From NCBI RefSeq assembly GCF_000092865.1, contig NC_014151.1:3658001-3722000 (forward strand): a stretch of 64,000 nt of DNA, given 5' to 3'. Numbering within the stretch: the stretch's first letter is position 1; every line of letters starts with the position of its first letter. A program made the position numbers and the translations under genes. This document shows, in pieces, positions 1 to 11,100 of this stretch. The stretch is from Cellulomonas flavigena DSM 20109. GTDB lineage: Bacteria > Actinomycetota > Actinomycetes > Actinomycetales > Cellulomonadaceae. The notes under the pieces were generated by a model. That model had not been told where the DNA came from. It saw only the letters and a list, made by a program, of their open reading frames with translations, and searched no databases.

Positions 1-29
1 GCGGTCTTGCCTCGACCTCCTGCTTCCCG

Positions 30-3000
30 ATGGCACACTCGACCCCAGACAGGCGAGCGCAAAGGGGGCCCTGGGCTGTGGACGTGTTCAGCATCCGCGA
101 TCGCCTGATCGCGGACTATCGCGCATTCACCTCGGGCGCCGTCGAGGTCCGCGACCGTCGGATCGCGGAGCACGTCTCCTCGCTCCTCGATGGCGGTGCG
201 CAGTGGCCGGACCCGTGGCTCAGCCTGAATCCCAGCTTCGAGACAGGCGGCACCGTCAGCGACCTGGTGTCCGAGGGGGTGCTGCACCCGGAGAACGGGC
301 GGATCTTCCGCGTCAAGAAGCACCCTGCTGACCCGGGGTCGTCGACGCTGACGCTGCACCGCCACCAGCGCGAGGCCATCGACGCGGCGAGGACGGGCGG
401 CTCGTACGCCCTGACGACAGGCACGGGGTCGGGGAAGTCACTGGCCTACATCGTGCCGATCGTCGACGCGGTGCTACGCGAGCGAGAGTCCGCCGGCGCC
501 CGCGTCCCTGGCGTCAAGGCGATCGTCGTCTACCCGATGAACGCGTTGGCGAACTCGCAGACGCTCGAGCTCGAGAAGTTCCTGCGCTACGGGTACCCCG
601 CGGGCCAGGAGCCGGTCACCTTCGCCCGCTACACCGGCCAGGAGCGGGACGACCGCCGCCGCGAGATCCTCGCGAACCCGCCTGACATCCTGCTGACCAA
701 CTACGTGATGCTCGAGCTCGTGCTCACGCGTCCGGACGAGCGGACCCACCTGATCCGCGCGGCCCGCGACCTGCGCTTCCTGGTCCTCGACGAGCTCCAC
801 ACCTACCGCGGACGCCAGGGGGCCGACGTCGCGCTCCTCGTGCGCAGGCTCCGCGACGCCTGCGCGTCAAGCAACCTCCAGGTGATCGGTACGTCGGCAA
901 CGATGGCGTCCGGTGGCTCGGTCGCCGAGCAGAGGGCGACGGTGGCGGACGTCGCAACCCGCTTGTTCGGATCGGAGGTGACGCCCGAGCGAGTGATCGG
1001 CGAGTCCCTGACGCGTGCGACGTCCGACAGCCGTGTCGATACGGACGCACTGCTGCGCTCGGTGCGCGCCGCAGGCACGCTGGCTGACCTCACGTACGAG
1101 CAGCTCGCGGCCGATCCCTTGTCCCGATGGGTCGAGACGACCTTCGGCCTGGACACCGAACCGGAGAGCGGCCGTCTGGTGCGCCGCACACCGACGACGG
1201 TCAGCGTCGCGGCACGCACCCTCGCAGAGCTGACCGGCGCGGATGAACCGGCCGCGGCGGAGGCCATCCGATCCGTCCTGCTCATCGGCTCGAACACCCG
1301 CCACCCGGTCACCGGCCGCCCGCTCTTCGCGTTCCGCCTGCACCAGTTCCTGTCCAAGGGCGACACGGTCTACGTCTCGCTGGAGCCGGAGGACACCCGG
1401 TACATCACCAGCACCTACCAGCTCCGGGTGCCGGGCGACGCGAGCAAGGCGCTGCTGCCGCTGGGGTTCTGCCGCGAGTGCGGGCAGGAGTACCTCGTCG
1501 TCGCCAAGACTGCGGGCGGCCGCGAGGCGTTCGTCCCGCGCCAGGACGCGGACGCGTCGGGCGGCGACGCGGTCACGGGGTACCTGTACGTGTCCTCCGA
1601 CCTGCCGTGGCCGGCGAACCCGGTGGTCGAGAACCGGCTGCCCGACCACTGGCTGACGACGGACCCGTCGGGGAGCACCGAGGTGCTCGCGACGAAGGAG
1701 AAGTACCTGCCGACGGAGGTGTGGATCGCCCCGGACGGCAGTGTCACCGCACCGCACAGCGGCCTGCGGGCGTGGTTTGTCTCGACCCCGTTCGCGTTCT
1801 GCATGCGGTGCCGTGTGTCCTACGAGCAGGTGCGCGGCAACGACTACGCGAAGCTCGCGACGCTGGACCGCGAGGGCCGGTCGTCGGCGGTCACCGTGGT
1901 GAGCGCTAGCATCGTCCGCTCGCTCAAGCAGCTCCCGGCGTCCGAGCTGCCGGCCGATGCGCGCAAGCTGCTGACGTTCGTCGACAACCGGCAGGACGCG
2001 TCGCTGCAGGCCGGCCACTTCAACGACTTCGTCCAGATCTCGCAGCTGCGTGGCGCCCTGTTCCGGGCGCTCGCGGACGAACCAGCCGGTCTGACGCACG
2101 AGGTTGTGGCTCAGCGCGTTGCGGACGCCCTGCACCTGGAGATGCCGGATTTCGCCGCGAACCCGGAGGCGCGGTTCTCGGCGAAGGAGTCGGCGTTGCG
2201 CGCGCTGCGCTCGGTCATCGAGTACCGGATCTACGCGGACCTGCAGCGCGGGTGGCGCATCACGATGCCCAACCTCGAGCAGACCGGTCTGCTGCGCGTC
2301 GACTACGTCGACCTGCCGGAGATCGCTGCGACGGACGACGTGTGGGAGGGCACGCACCCGCGGCTGCGCGACGCCCCCGGGGACCTGCGCAAGGAGCTGT
2401 GCTCGATCCTGCTGGACGAGATGCGGCGTGTCCTCGCGGTCGACGTCGACTGCCTGACGCACCTGGGGTTCGAGCAGATCCAGCGGGACTCGCGCCAGCA
2501 CCTCACCGGCCCCTGGGCGCTGCCGGAAGACGAGAAGGTCGTCGCGGCGGGTGTCGTGTACCCGCGTGGGACGACCAAGCGGAAGGGCTGGAACGACCTG
2601 TTCGTCTCCGGGCGGTCCGCGTTCGGACGGTACCTGCGGCGCGCGGCAGCCCTGGGGTCCGACTTGAGCACGGACGACGCCGAGCTGGTCATCCGCGACA
2701 TGTTCCGGGTCCTCTGCGATCAGGGCGGGCTGCTGACGGAAGCGGACGAGGTCGAGGGCGTCGCGGGGTACCGCCTCAAGGCGGCGGCGATCCGGTGGCG
2801 CGCCGGCGACGGGGAGAAGGGTGCAGAGGACCCCCTGCGGAAGAGCACCAACAGCGAGGCGGTCATCCGCGTCAACCCGTTCTTCACGAACCTGTACCGC
2901 GAGGTGGCCGACGGGCTCCGGGCGCTGCACGCCAAGGAGCACACGGCACAGGTTCCCGGCCCGCAGCGCGAGGAGCGCGAGCACGACTTCCGAGACGGCA

Positions 3001-5282
3001 CACTCCCCCTGCTGTTCTGCTCGCCGACCATGGAGCTCGGCGTCGACATCGCGAGCCTCAACGCGGTGGGGCTCCGCAACGTCCCCCCCACCCCGGCCAA
3101 CTACGCGCAGCGTTCCGGTCGCGCGGGGCGTAGCGGGCAGCCGGCACTCGTCGTCACCTACTGCGCGACGGGCAATGCCCACGACACCTACTACTTCCGC
3201 AACTCGCGCGAGATGGTCGCAGGCTCGGTCGCCGCACCCCGGCTCGACCTGGCGAACGAGGACCTCGTGCGGTCGCACGTGCACGCGGTGTGGCTGGCGG
3301 AGACCGGGCAGTCGCTGAAGTCGCGGATCACCGACATCGTCGACGCCGCGGGCGTGGACCCCTCGCTGAACGTGCTCCCCGAGGTGTGGCGGGCACTGAC
3401 CGAGCCGGACGTGCAGCGGCGCGCGACTGCACGGGCCGAGGCGGTGATCGACGCGCTCCGTACCGCCTGGGACGACCCGGACCAGGTGATGTGGTGGTAC
3501 GACGGCTGGGTCGGCGACCAGGTGCGTTCAGCGCCGACCGCGTTCGACGCCGCGCTGGAACGGTGGCGGCTGCTCTACCGGACCGCCTCCACGGAGTACC
3601 ACGCGCAGTCGAAGCTGGCGGTGGACCCGCGGGCACCCAAGTTCGAGAAGGAGGCCGCCTCTCGACGACAGTGGGAGGCGAGGAACCAGCTCGCACTCCT
3701 CCGCAACGACGACTCCGAGCACGGGCAGACCGACTTCTACTCGTACCGCTACTTCGCGTCCGAGGGCTTCCTGCCGGGCTACTCGTTCCCGCGGCTGCCC
3801 CTCGCGGCGTACATCCCGGGCGGACGCGGCAAGCGCGACGGCGACTACCTGCAACGCCCCCGGTTCCTCGCGATCAGCGAGTTCGGCCCGGGGTCGCTGA
3901 TCTACCACGAGGGCGCGCGGTACGAGGTCGAGCGGGTGCAGCTCCCCCGGTCGGCCGAGCAGGCGGGCGTCGCGGAGACCGAGGAGGCGCGCCGCTGCGA
4001 AGCCTGCGGGTACCACCACCCGGTGGCCGCGGGCGCCGACGTGTGCGACTCCTGTGGGACGCAGCTCGGGCTCAAGACGTATAACCTGCTGCGGCTCCAG
4101 ACCGTGTTCACGCGGCGCCGCGAGCGCATCAGCAGTGACGAGGAGGAGCGCCGCCGGGCGGGCTTCGAGCTCGAGATCTCCTACCGGTTCCACGACCACG
4201 GTGACCGCCCGGGACGCGTCGACGCGGACGCGACGACCGACGGGCAGACGGTGGGCTCGCTGACGTACGGCGACAGCGCGACGATCCGCGTCGCCAACGT
4301 GGGCAGGCGCCGCCGCAAGGACCCCCACGACCGCGGCTTCTTCCTCGACGCGGCGACCGGCCGCTGGGCGCAGAAGAAGGACGCAGCGGACGCGACCGTG
4401 GACGCGGACTCGCTCCTCTCCCTGGAGGACGCGAAGACCGTCCTCAAGGTCATCCCCTACGTCGAGGACCGCCGCAACATCTTGCTGTTCCGCCTCGCCC
4501 ACCCGGTCGACGACGCGGCAGCCACAACGCTGCGGTACGCCCTGGAGCGCGGCGCCGAGGCCGTCTTCCAGCTCGAGGACTCCGAGCTGGAGTCCCAGCG
4601 CCTCCCTGACCTGGACCACCGTGGTCGCGTGCTGTTCACGGAGGCCGCCGAGGGTGGCGCGGGCGCATTGAGGCGGCTGGTCAGCGAGCGGGGAACGCTC
4701 GCGGCGGTCGCGCGCAAGGCGCTAGAGATCGCCCACTTCGACCCGGACACGGGCGCCGACCTGGGCCACTCGCCCAGTGCGCGGCCGGACGCGGAGCGGT
4801 GCGAGCACGCCTGCTACGAGTGCCTGCTGGCCTATGGCAACCAGCACGAGCACGCGTCGATCAACCGCCACCTGGTGCGCGACCTTCTCCTCGACCTCGC
4901 CAAGGCCGACGTCCGCACGGGAGCCGGCGGACGGTCCCGTGCGGAGCAGCGTGACGAGCTGTCCTCGCTGGCTGACTCCGGCCTGGAGCGCGCGTTCGTG
5001 ACGTGGCTCGACGAGCACTCCTACCGGCTGCCCGACCGCGCGCAGGTACTGGTCGCGGAGGCGCACGCCCGTCCGGACCTCGTGTTCGACCTGGCGACGG
5101 GTCCGGTCGCGGTGTTCGTCGACGGGCCGGTCCACGACCACGCCACGCAGCAGGCTCGCGACCAGGCCGCGCAGGAGCGCCTGGAGGACCTCGGGTGGAT
5201 GGTCGTCCGGGTCCGTCACGACGACCCGTGGGAGAGCGTCGTGCAGCGTTACCCGTCTGTGTTCGGCACGTCCCGCAGCTGA
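30..5282 (+). CDS. DUF1998-type DEAD/DEAH helicase (DruE/DrmA-like) with Vsr-like C-terminus
   Basis: Large (about 1750 aa) superfamily 2 helicase, probably the DNA-translocating core of a phage-defence system. Walker A TGTGSGKS lies near residue 130, the Walker B variant DELH near 253, and motif III GTSAT near 290. The C-terminal helicase motifs lie near 990-1045 (SGRAGRSGQ). Cys pairs such as CRECGQ and CEACGYH suggest zinc ribbons. The DUF1998 signature (CEHACYECLLAYGNQ) is near 1590-1625. The last ~70 residues (RPDLVF, then VFVDGPVHD, then LGWMVVRV) resemble Vsr/DUF559 endonuclease folds. Length and domain order fit DruE of Druantia and, less exactly, DrmA plus DrmB of DISARM. The frame is open to the window edge, so the true start may lie upstream; GTG at 78 is another candidate. 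The next gene begins 12 nt downstream. Confidence 0.85.
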   Translation: MAHSTPDRRAQRGPWAVDVFSIRDRLIADYRAFTSGAVEVRDRRIAEHVSSLLDGGAQWPDPWLSLNPSFETGGTVSDLVSEGVLHPENGRIFRVKKHPADPGSSTLTLHRHQREAIDAARTGGSYALTTGTGSGKSLAYIVPIVDAVLRERESAGARVPGVKAIVVYPMNALANSQTLELEKFLRYGYPAGQEPVTFARYTGQERDDRRREILANPPDILLTNYVMLELVLTRPDERTHLIRAARDLRFLVLDELHTYRGRQGADVALLVRRLRDACASSNLQVIGTSATMASGGSVAEQRATVADVATRLFGSEVTPERVIGESLTRATSDSRVDTDALLRSVRAAGTLADLTYEQLAADPLSRWVETTFGLDTEPESGRLVRRTPTTVSVAARTLAELTGADEPAAAEAIRSVLLIGSNTRHPVTGRPLFAFRLHQFLSKGDTVYVSLEPEDTRYITSTYQLRVPGDASKALLPLGFCRECGQEYLVVAKTAGGREAFVPRQDADASGGDAVTGYLYVSSDLPWPANPVVENRLPDHWLTTDPSGSTEVLATKEKYLPTEVWIAPDGSVTAPHSGLRAWFVSTPFAFCMRCRVSYEQVRGNDYAKLATLDREGRSSAVTVVSASIVRSLKQLPASELPADARKLLTFVDNRQDASLQAGHFNDFVQISQLRGALFRALADEPAGLTHEVVAQRVADALHLEMPDFAANPEARFSAKESALRALRSVIEYRIYADLQRGWRITMPNLEQTGLLRVDYVDLPEIAATDDVWEGTHPRLRDAPGDLRKELCSILLDEMRRVLAVDVDCLTHLGFEQIQRDSRQHLTGPWALPEDEKVVAAGVVYPRGTTKRKGWNDLFVSGRSAFGRYLRRAAALGSDLSTDDAELVIRDMFRVLCDQGGLLTEADEVEGVAGYRLKAAAIRWRAGDGEKGAEDPLRKSTNSEAVIRVNPFFTNLYREVADGLRALHAKEHTAQVPGPQREEREHDFRDGTLPLLFCSPTMELGVDIASLNAVGLRNVPPTPANYAQRSGRAGRSGQPALVVTYCATGNAHDTYYFRNSREMVAGSVAAPRLDLANEDLVRSHVHAVWLAETGQSLKSRITDIVDAAGVDPSLNVLPEVWRALTEPDVQRRATARAEAVIDALRTAWDDPDQVMWWYDGWVGDQVRSAPTAFDAALERWRLLYRTASTEYHAQSKLAVDPRAPKFEKEAASRRQWEARNQLALLRNDDSEHGQTDFYSYRYFASEGFLPGYSFPRLPLAAYIPGGRGKRDGDYLQRPRFLAISEFGPGSLIYHEGARYEVERVQLPRSAEQAGVAETEEARRCEACGYHHPVAAGADVCDSCGTQLGLKTYNLLRLQTVFTRRRERISSDEEERRRAGFELEISYRFHDHGDRPGRVDADATTDGQTVGSLTYGDSATIRVANVGRRRRKDPHDRGFFLDAATGRWAQKKDAADATVDADSLLSLEDAKTVLKVIPYVEDRRNILLFRLAHPVDDAAATTLRYALERGAEAVFQLEDSELESQRLPDLDHRGRVLFTEAAEGGAGALRRLVSERGTLAAVARKALEIAHFDPDTGADLGHSPSARPDAERCEHACYECLLAYGNQHEHASINRHLVRDLLLDLAKADVRTGAGGRSRAEQRDELSSLADSGLERAFVTWLDEHSYRLPDRAQVLVAEAHARPDLVFDLATGPVAVFVDGPVHDHATQQARDQAAQERLEDLGWMVVRVRHDDPWESVVQRYPSVFGTSRS

Positions 5283-5294
5283 TCTGGAGAACTG

Positions 5295-8135
5295 ATGACG
5301 ACAGCGACGTACGCCCCCGGTGCCCTGGTACGGGCGAGGGGGCGCGAGTGGGTGGTGCTGCCGGACAGCTCCGCGGAGTTCCTGCTGCTGCGCCCGCTCG
5401 GCGGCGGTCACGACGACGTAGCGGGCGTGCACACCGCGCTCGAGCGCGTCGAGGACGCCACGTACCCGCTGCCGGACCCGGACGACCTGGGCGACGCGAC
5501 CAGCGCGGGCCTGCTGCGGACAGCTCTGCAGCTCGGCTTCCGCTCGTCGGCCGGCCCGTTCCGCTCGCTCGCGGGCATCGCGGTGGAGCCGCGCGCCTAC
5601 CAGCTGGTGCCGTTGCTGATGGCGCTGCGGCAGGAGACGGTGCGCCTGCTGGTGGCCGACGACGTCGGCATCGGCAAGACCGTCGAGGCGGGACTGATCG
5701 CGGCCGAGCTGCTGGCCCAGGGGTCCGCCAAGCGGCTCGCGGTGCTGTGCAGCCCGGCGCTCGCGGAGCAGTGGCAGGCGGAGCTGGCGTCGAAGTTCCA
5801 CATCCAGGCCGAGCTCGTCCTCACCTCGACGGTCCGCCGCCTGGAACGTGACCTCATGATGAACGAGTCGCTGTTCGACCGGTACCCGCACGTCGTGGTC
5901 TCGACGGACTTCATCAAGTCCGACCGCCACCGCGCGGAGTTCCTCAACCACTGCCCCGACCTGGTGATCGTCGACGAGGCGCACACGGCCGTCGCGGACG
6001 ACAGCGCGGCGGGCGGGCGGCAGCGGCACCGCCGCCACGAGCTGCTGACGGACCTGGCGCGCGACCCGCGACGTCATCTCGTCCTGGTGACGGCGACTCC
6101 GCACTCGGGCAAGGAGGACGGCTTCCGCAACCTGGTCGGCCTGCTGGATCCGGAGCTGGCGCACCTTGACCTGGACCGCCCGCAGAACCGCGAGCGACTT
6201 GCCCGGCACTTCGTCCAGCGACGCCGCGGCGACATCCGCCACTACCTCGACGAGGACACGCAGTTCCCGTCGGACCGCGAGCTGCGGGAGGTCGCCTACG
6301 CGCTGAAGCCCGAGTACCGGGCGCTGTTCACCAAGGTGCTCGACTACGCCCGCGAGCAGGTGCGCAGCGCAGGCGACGGGTCGGTGCACCAGCGCGTGCG
6401 GTGGTGGTCGGTGCTCGCGCTCCTGCGCACGCTGGCATCGTCGCCGGCAGCCGCAGCAGCGACGCTGCGGATGCGGGCCGCAGCAGCTGAGGCCGCGGAC
6501 CTGGCCGAGGCAGACGCACTGGGGCGCGCGAGCGTCCTCGACACCGCGGACGACGAGGCCGTCGAGGCCGTCGATGTCACCCCGGGCGCGCTGACCCAGG
6601 ACGCGGAGAGCACGACAGCGTCCGAGCGCTCCAGGCTGCGCGCGCTGGCGCAGAGCGCCGAGGCGCTGGAGGGCCCGGCGACGGACGCGAAGCTGGCGAC
6701 GCTGGTCAAGGAGGTCAAGGCCCTCCTGGCCGACGGGTTCGACCCGATCATCTTCTGCCGGTTCATCGACACCGCGGAGTACGTCGGCCGGCACCTGGCG
6801 GACGCGCTGAAGAAGACCGCGGAGATCGCCGTGGTCACGGGGACGCTGCCGCCGGCGGAGCGGCAGGAGCGGATCCGTGCGCTGACGTCGACGGACGCCC
6901 GGCACGTCCTGGTCGCAACGGACTGCCTGTCCGAGGGCGTCAACCTCCAGGACGCGTTCCAGGCGGTCGTGCACTACGACCTGGCGTGGAACCCGACCCG
7001 GCACGAGCAGCGCGAGGGACGCGTCGACCGCTTCGGCCAGACGGCGCCGACCGTGCGTGCGGTGACGATCTACGGCAAGGACAACAGCATCGACGGCCTG
7101 GTGCTGGACGTGCTGATCCGCCGGCACCAGGCGATCAGCAAGGCCACGGGCGTCACCGTGCCGGTGCCGAGCCAGTCGGACGCATTGCTGGAAGCCCTCC
7201 TGGAAGGTCTCGTGCTGCGCGGGGTGAACCACGAGCAGATGGAGCTCGACCTGGGCCTGGCCGATGCCGACCGCCGTCTGGAGCAGGAGTGGCGCTCGGC
7301 TGCGGAGACCGAGAAGGCGTCGCGCACCAAGTACGCGCAGGGCACCATCCACCCCGACGCGGTCGCGCAGGAGGTCGCCGAGGTGCGTGCCGCACTCGGG
7401 GCCCACGGGCAGATCGAGCCGTTCGTCGAGGAGTCGCTGCGTGCGCTCGGCGCCTCGGTGACACCCACGGTTGTCGGGTTCGAGGCGATCACGGACACCC
7501 TCGCTCCCGGTCTGCGCGACGCGTTGCCCCCGGGCGCGACGTCACCGCTGCGCTTCCACCGGCAGATGCCCGCACCCCGGCGCGACGCGCTGCTGGTGCG
7601 GACAGACCCGAGCGTCGAGGCGGTGGCGCGCTACGTGCTCGACACCGCGCTCGACGCGCAGACGACGGCCCGTCGCGCGCCTGCACGCCGCGCCGGCGTC
7701 GTCCGGACGACGCACGTGTCGTCACGTACGACCGCCCTGCTGCTCCGTTACCGCTTCCACCTCGACCTGCCGTCGGCCGATGGGCCGCGCACGCTGATCG
7801 CCGAGGACTGCGAGGTCGTCGCGTTCCGCGGCCACCCGGATGACCCCGAGGTGCTGGGTGAGCCGGAGGTCGCGGCCCTGCTGGCGGCGCCCGCGGAGGC
7901 GAACGTGCCCGGCGACCAGGCCCGCGACCTCATCGCGGCTGCTCTCGGCCGCGTGGAGACCTGGGGGTCGGTGCTCGACGCCCGGGCGCAGGAGCGCGCG
8001 GAGCGCTTGCTCGAGAGTCACCGCCGTGTCCGCGCGGGCGCCGGGGCCGCCCGGCAGGGTCTGCGCGTCCGTGCGCAGACGCCGGTGGACGTCCTCGGTG
8101 TGTACCTGTACCTGCCTGTCGTCGGAGGCCGTTGA
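5295..8135 (+). CDS. SNF2-family helicase, DrmD-like
   Basis: SNF2/RapA-type ATPase of 946 aa, predicted to act on double-stranded DNA. Walker A region ADDVGIGKTVEAG lies near residue 121, DEAH near 227 (LVIVDEAHTA), and motif Ia and III equivalents are present (VLVTATPHSGKEDG). The C-terminal lobe ends in a clear RecA2 signature near 545-585 (SEGVNLQ, then REGRVDRFGQ). The sequence style and its placement beside an adenine methylase match DrmD of class 1 DISARM. Start ATG 5295 follows a GGAGA Shine-Dalgarno. The stop overlaps the next start by one base (TGATG), which implies translational coupling to the methylase. Specific assignment to DISARM is inference: no DrmB or DrmC gene is visible. 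Confidence 0.85.
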   Translation: MTTATYAPGALVRARGREWVVLPDSSAEFLLLRPLGGGHDDVAGVHTALERVEDATYPLPDPDDLGDATSAGLLRTALQLGFRSSAGPFRSLAGIAVEPRAYQLVPLLMALRQETVRLLVADDVGIGKTVEAGLIAAELLAQGSAKRLAVLCSPALAEQWQAELASKFHIQAELVLTSTVRRLERDLMMNESLFDRYPHVVVSTDFIKSDRHRAEFLNHCPDLVIVDEAHTAVADDSAAGGRQRHRRHELLTDLARDPRRHLVLVTATPHSGKEDGFRNLVGLLDPELAHLDLDRPQNRERLARHFVQRRRGDIRHYLDEDTQFPSDRELREVAYALKPEYRALFTKVLDYAREQVRSAGDGSVHQRVRWWSVLALLRTLASSPAAAAATLRMRAAAAEAADLAEADALGRASVLDTADDEAVEAVDVTPGALTQDAESTTASERSRLRALAQSAEALEGPATDAKLATLVKEVKALLADGFDPIIFCRFIDTAEYVGRHLADALKKTAEIAVVTGTLPPAERQERIRALTSTDARHVLVATDCLSEGVNLQDAFQAVVHYDLAWNPTRHEQREGRVDRFGQTAPTVRAVTIYGKDNSIDGLVLDVLIRRHQAISKATGVTVPVPSQSDALLEALLEGLVLRGVNHEQMELDLGLADADRRLEQEWRSAAETEKASRTKYAQGTIHPDAVAQEVAEVRAALGAHGQIEPFVEESLRALGASVTPTVVGFEAITDTLAPGLRDALPPGATSPLRFHRQMPAPRRDALLVRTDPSVEAVARYVLDTALDAQTTARRAPARRAGVVRTTHVSSRTTALLLRYRFHLDLPSADGPRTLIAEDCEVVAFRGHPDDPEVLGEPEVAALLAAPAEANVPGDQARDLIAAALGRVETWGSVLDARAQERAERLLESHRRVRAGAGAARQGLRVRAQTPVDVLGVYLYLPVVGGR

Positions 8136-11100
8136 TGTCGAGGGACCTGACCGCGGTGCGTTCCGTCGGGGCGCTGCTCCCGTCCGACCTGCTGTCGCGG
8201 GTCGCCGCGGGTGACCCCGACCTGGGCGGGTTCTCCGGCCGCGACTACCACCTGGCGGCGGGTGAGTCGCCGCGTGAGGCGGCGAACCGCGCGTGGGCGT
8301 ACCTCGTGGGGGTGTGGCCGTCGTTCCAGGACGCGCTGGCGCGCCTGCCGGAGGGTGACGCGGCCGTCGGCCTGACGCGGGAGCGGTGGCTCCAGGTGCT
8401 GTTCCGCGAGCTGGGCTACGGGCGTCTGCAGACGACACCCGCAGGCGGCATCTCCGTCGCGGGCAAGGCGTTCCCGGTGTCGCATGCGTGGGGCGCTGTC
8501 CCGATCCACCTGCTGGGGTGGGGCGTCGATCTCGACAAGCGCACCAAGGGGGTGCCGGGTGCGGCCGAGCGGGCCCCGCACGCGATGGTCCAGGAGCTGC
8601 TGAACCGCTCGGACGACCACCTGTGGGCGGTCGTCTCCAACGGGCGTGTGCTGCGGCTGCTGCGCGACTCGACGTCGCTGTCGACGCAGTCGTACGTGGA
8701 GTTCGACCTCGAGGCGATCTTCACCGGCGAGCTGTTCGCCGACTTCGTCGTGCTGTTCCTGCTGCTGCACCAGTCGCGCGTCGAGGTGCAGAGCGAGGGC
8801 GCCCCGCCGAGCGACTGCTGGCTGGAGAAGTGGCGGTCGACGGCGATCGCGTCAGGTGCACGCGCGCTGACGCTGCTCTCGGACGGGGTGCAGCGTGCGA
8901 TCGCCGACCTGGGGACCGGCTTCCTGCGTGCGCCCCAGAACACCGCGCTGCGGGCGCGGCTCGACGACGAGTCGCTGCACCTGGCGGACTACCACCAGGC
9001 CCTGCTGCGGCTCGTGTACCGGCTGCTGTTCCTGTTCGTCGCCGAGGACCGGCAGGCGCTCCACCCCGCCGACGCCGACCCGGTGGCCCGCGCGCGCTAC
9101 GTCGAGTACTTCTCGACCACGCGGCTGCGACGGCTCGCGCTGCGCCGGCGCGGGACGCGGCACGGCGACCTGTGGCAGGCGCAGCGGCTCGTGCTGCGGC
9201 GTCTGGGCCAGGACGACGGCTGCCCCGAGCTCGCACTGCCCGGGCTGGGCGGCATCTTCGACGACGACGGCACCGAGCTCTTCACCGACGCCGAGCTGCC
9301 CAACGACGCGCTGCTCTCCGCCGTGCGGCACCTGTCGACAGTGCGGCCCAAGGGCCAGCCACTGCGCACGGTCGACTACAAGAACCTCGGCGCGGAGGAG
9401 CTCGGCTCCATCTACGAGTCGCTGCTCGAGCTCGTCCCCCGGTACCAGCGCACCGAGCAGACCTTCTCGCTGGAGAACCTGGCCGGCAACGACCGCAAGA
9501 CCACGGGCTCCTACTACACGCCGTCCTCGCTCATCGACCTCGTGCTCGACGAGACCCTCACGCCCCTGCTCGACGAGGCGGAGAGGAAGCCCGACCCCGA
9601 GGCCGCGCTCCTCGCGATGAGCGTGTGCGATCCGGCGTGCGGGTCCGGGCACTTCCTGGTCGCGGCGGCCCGCCGCATCGCCGAACGCCTCGCGATCGTC
9701 CGCTCCGGGGAGATCGACCCGACGCCGACGCACCTGCAGGACGCGCTCTACGACGTGGTGGGCTCATGCATCTACGGCGTGGACCTCAACCCACTGGCCG
9801 CCGAGCTCGCGAAGGTCTCGCTGTGGCTCGAGTCCATGCGCCCCGGGCGTCCGCTGTCGTTCCTCGACGCCCACATCAAGGTCGGCAACGCGCTGCTCGG
9901 CACGACGCCCGCGCTGCTCGCCGACGGGATCCCCGACGACGCCTATGTCGCCCTGACGGGGGATGACAAGCCGTTCACCACCGCGCTGAAGAAGCGCAAC
10001 AAGGCCGAGCGGGAGTCCAGCGGCGACGGCTCACTCTTCGACCTGGGGGACGTCGGGACCAGCACGATCGACCTGCGCGGTCGGCTCTCGCGAGCGGTCG
10101 CGCCCGCGGTCGGCGCGCCGCGCCTGCGGGAGGTCCACGCCGCGCAGCGTGCCTACAGCCAGTTCCAGGCGTCGCCCGAGCTGGCACGCGAGCGTCTGCA
10201 CGCCGACGCCTGGTGCACGGCCTTCGTTCAGACCAAGAGGCCGGGCACGACGGCGATCACCAGCGCGACACTCGACGCCGTGCGCGACGGCACCGCGCCC
10301 GACGATGTCGTGCGCACCGTCCAGCGGCTCACCGCGCAGTTCCGGTTCTTCCACTGGCACCTGGAGTTCCCGGACGTGTTCGACACGTCCGCACCGGTCG
10401 GTGAACACGGGTGGGCAGGCGGGTTCACCGTCATGGTGGGCAACCCGCCGTGGGAGCGCATCAAGCTCCAGGAGCAGGAGTTCTTCGCGCAGCGTGACGC
10501 CCTGATCGCCGGTGCGGCGAACTCGGCCGCGCGGAAGAAGCTCATCGCAGCGCTGACGGCCGACAACCCCGGCCTCGCTGACGAGTGGGCCGCCGCGAGC
10601 CGGGCGGCAGAGGCGGCAAGCCACTACCTGCGCAAGTCTGGTCGCTACCCGCTGTGCGGTGTCGGCGACGTCAACACCTACAGCGTCTTCGCCGAACTGT
10701 TCCGGTCGTCGATCGCTCACCACGGGCGCATGGGCATCATCACCCCGACCGGTCTCGCCACGGATGCGACGACCGCCGCCTTCTTCGCCGACACCGTATC
10801 GTCCGGGCGACTCGCCGCGTTCTACGATTTCGAGAACGAGGCGAAGATCTTTGAGAACGTGCATCACGCGTTCCGCTTCGCGGTCGCCTGCCTCACCGGT
10901 GGTGTCCGAGCGGACCAGGCTCGACTCTCCTTCCTGACCAGGCACGTCGCGGACGCCGTCTCCACACGGTTTGGGCTTGACCCCGACGAGATCCTGGCAC
11001 TCAACCCCAACACGGGGACCCTCCCGATGTTCAGATCACGCCGCGACGCCGAGATCACCTTGGGCATCTACCGGCGTCATCCCGTCCTGGTCAACGACGC

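Noticed and set aside
867..3284. 805-codon open frame on the minus strand opposite the DUF1998 helicase
   Set aside because: It is the mirror of a strongly biased high-GC coding sequence; its translation is Arg/Val/Glu-rich without any domain, and the plus strand carries a clear helicase.
4722..7406. 894-codon minus-strand open frame opposite the two helicase genes
   Set aside because: No motifs, spans two real genes and their junction; an artefact of GC-rich third positions.
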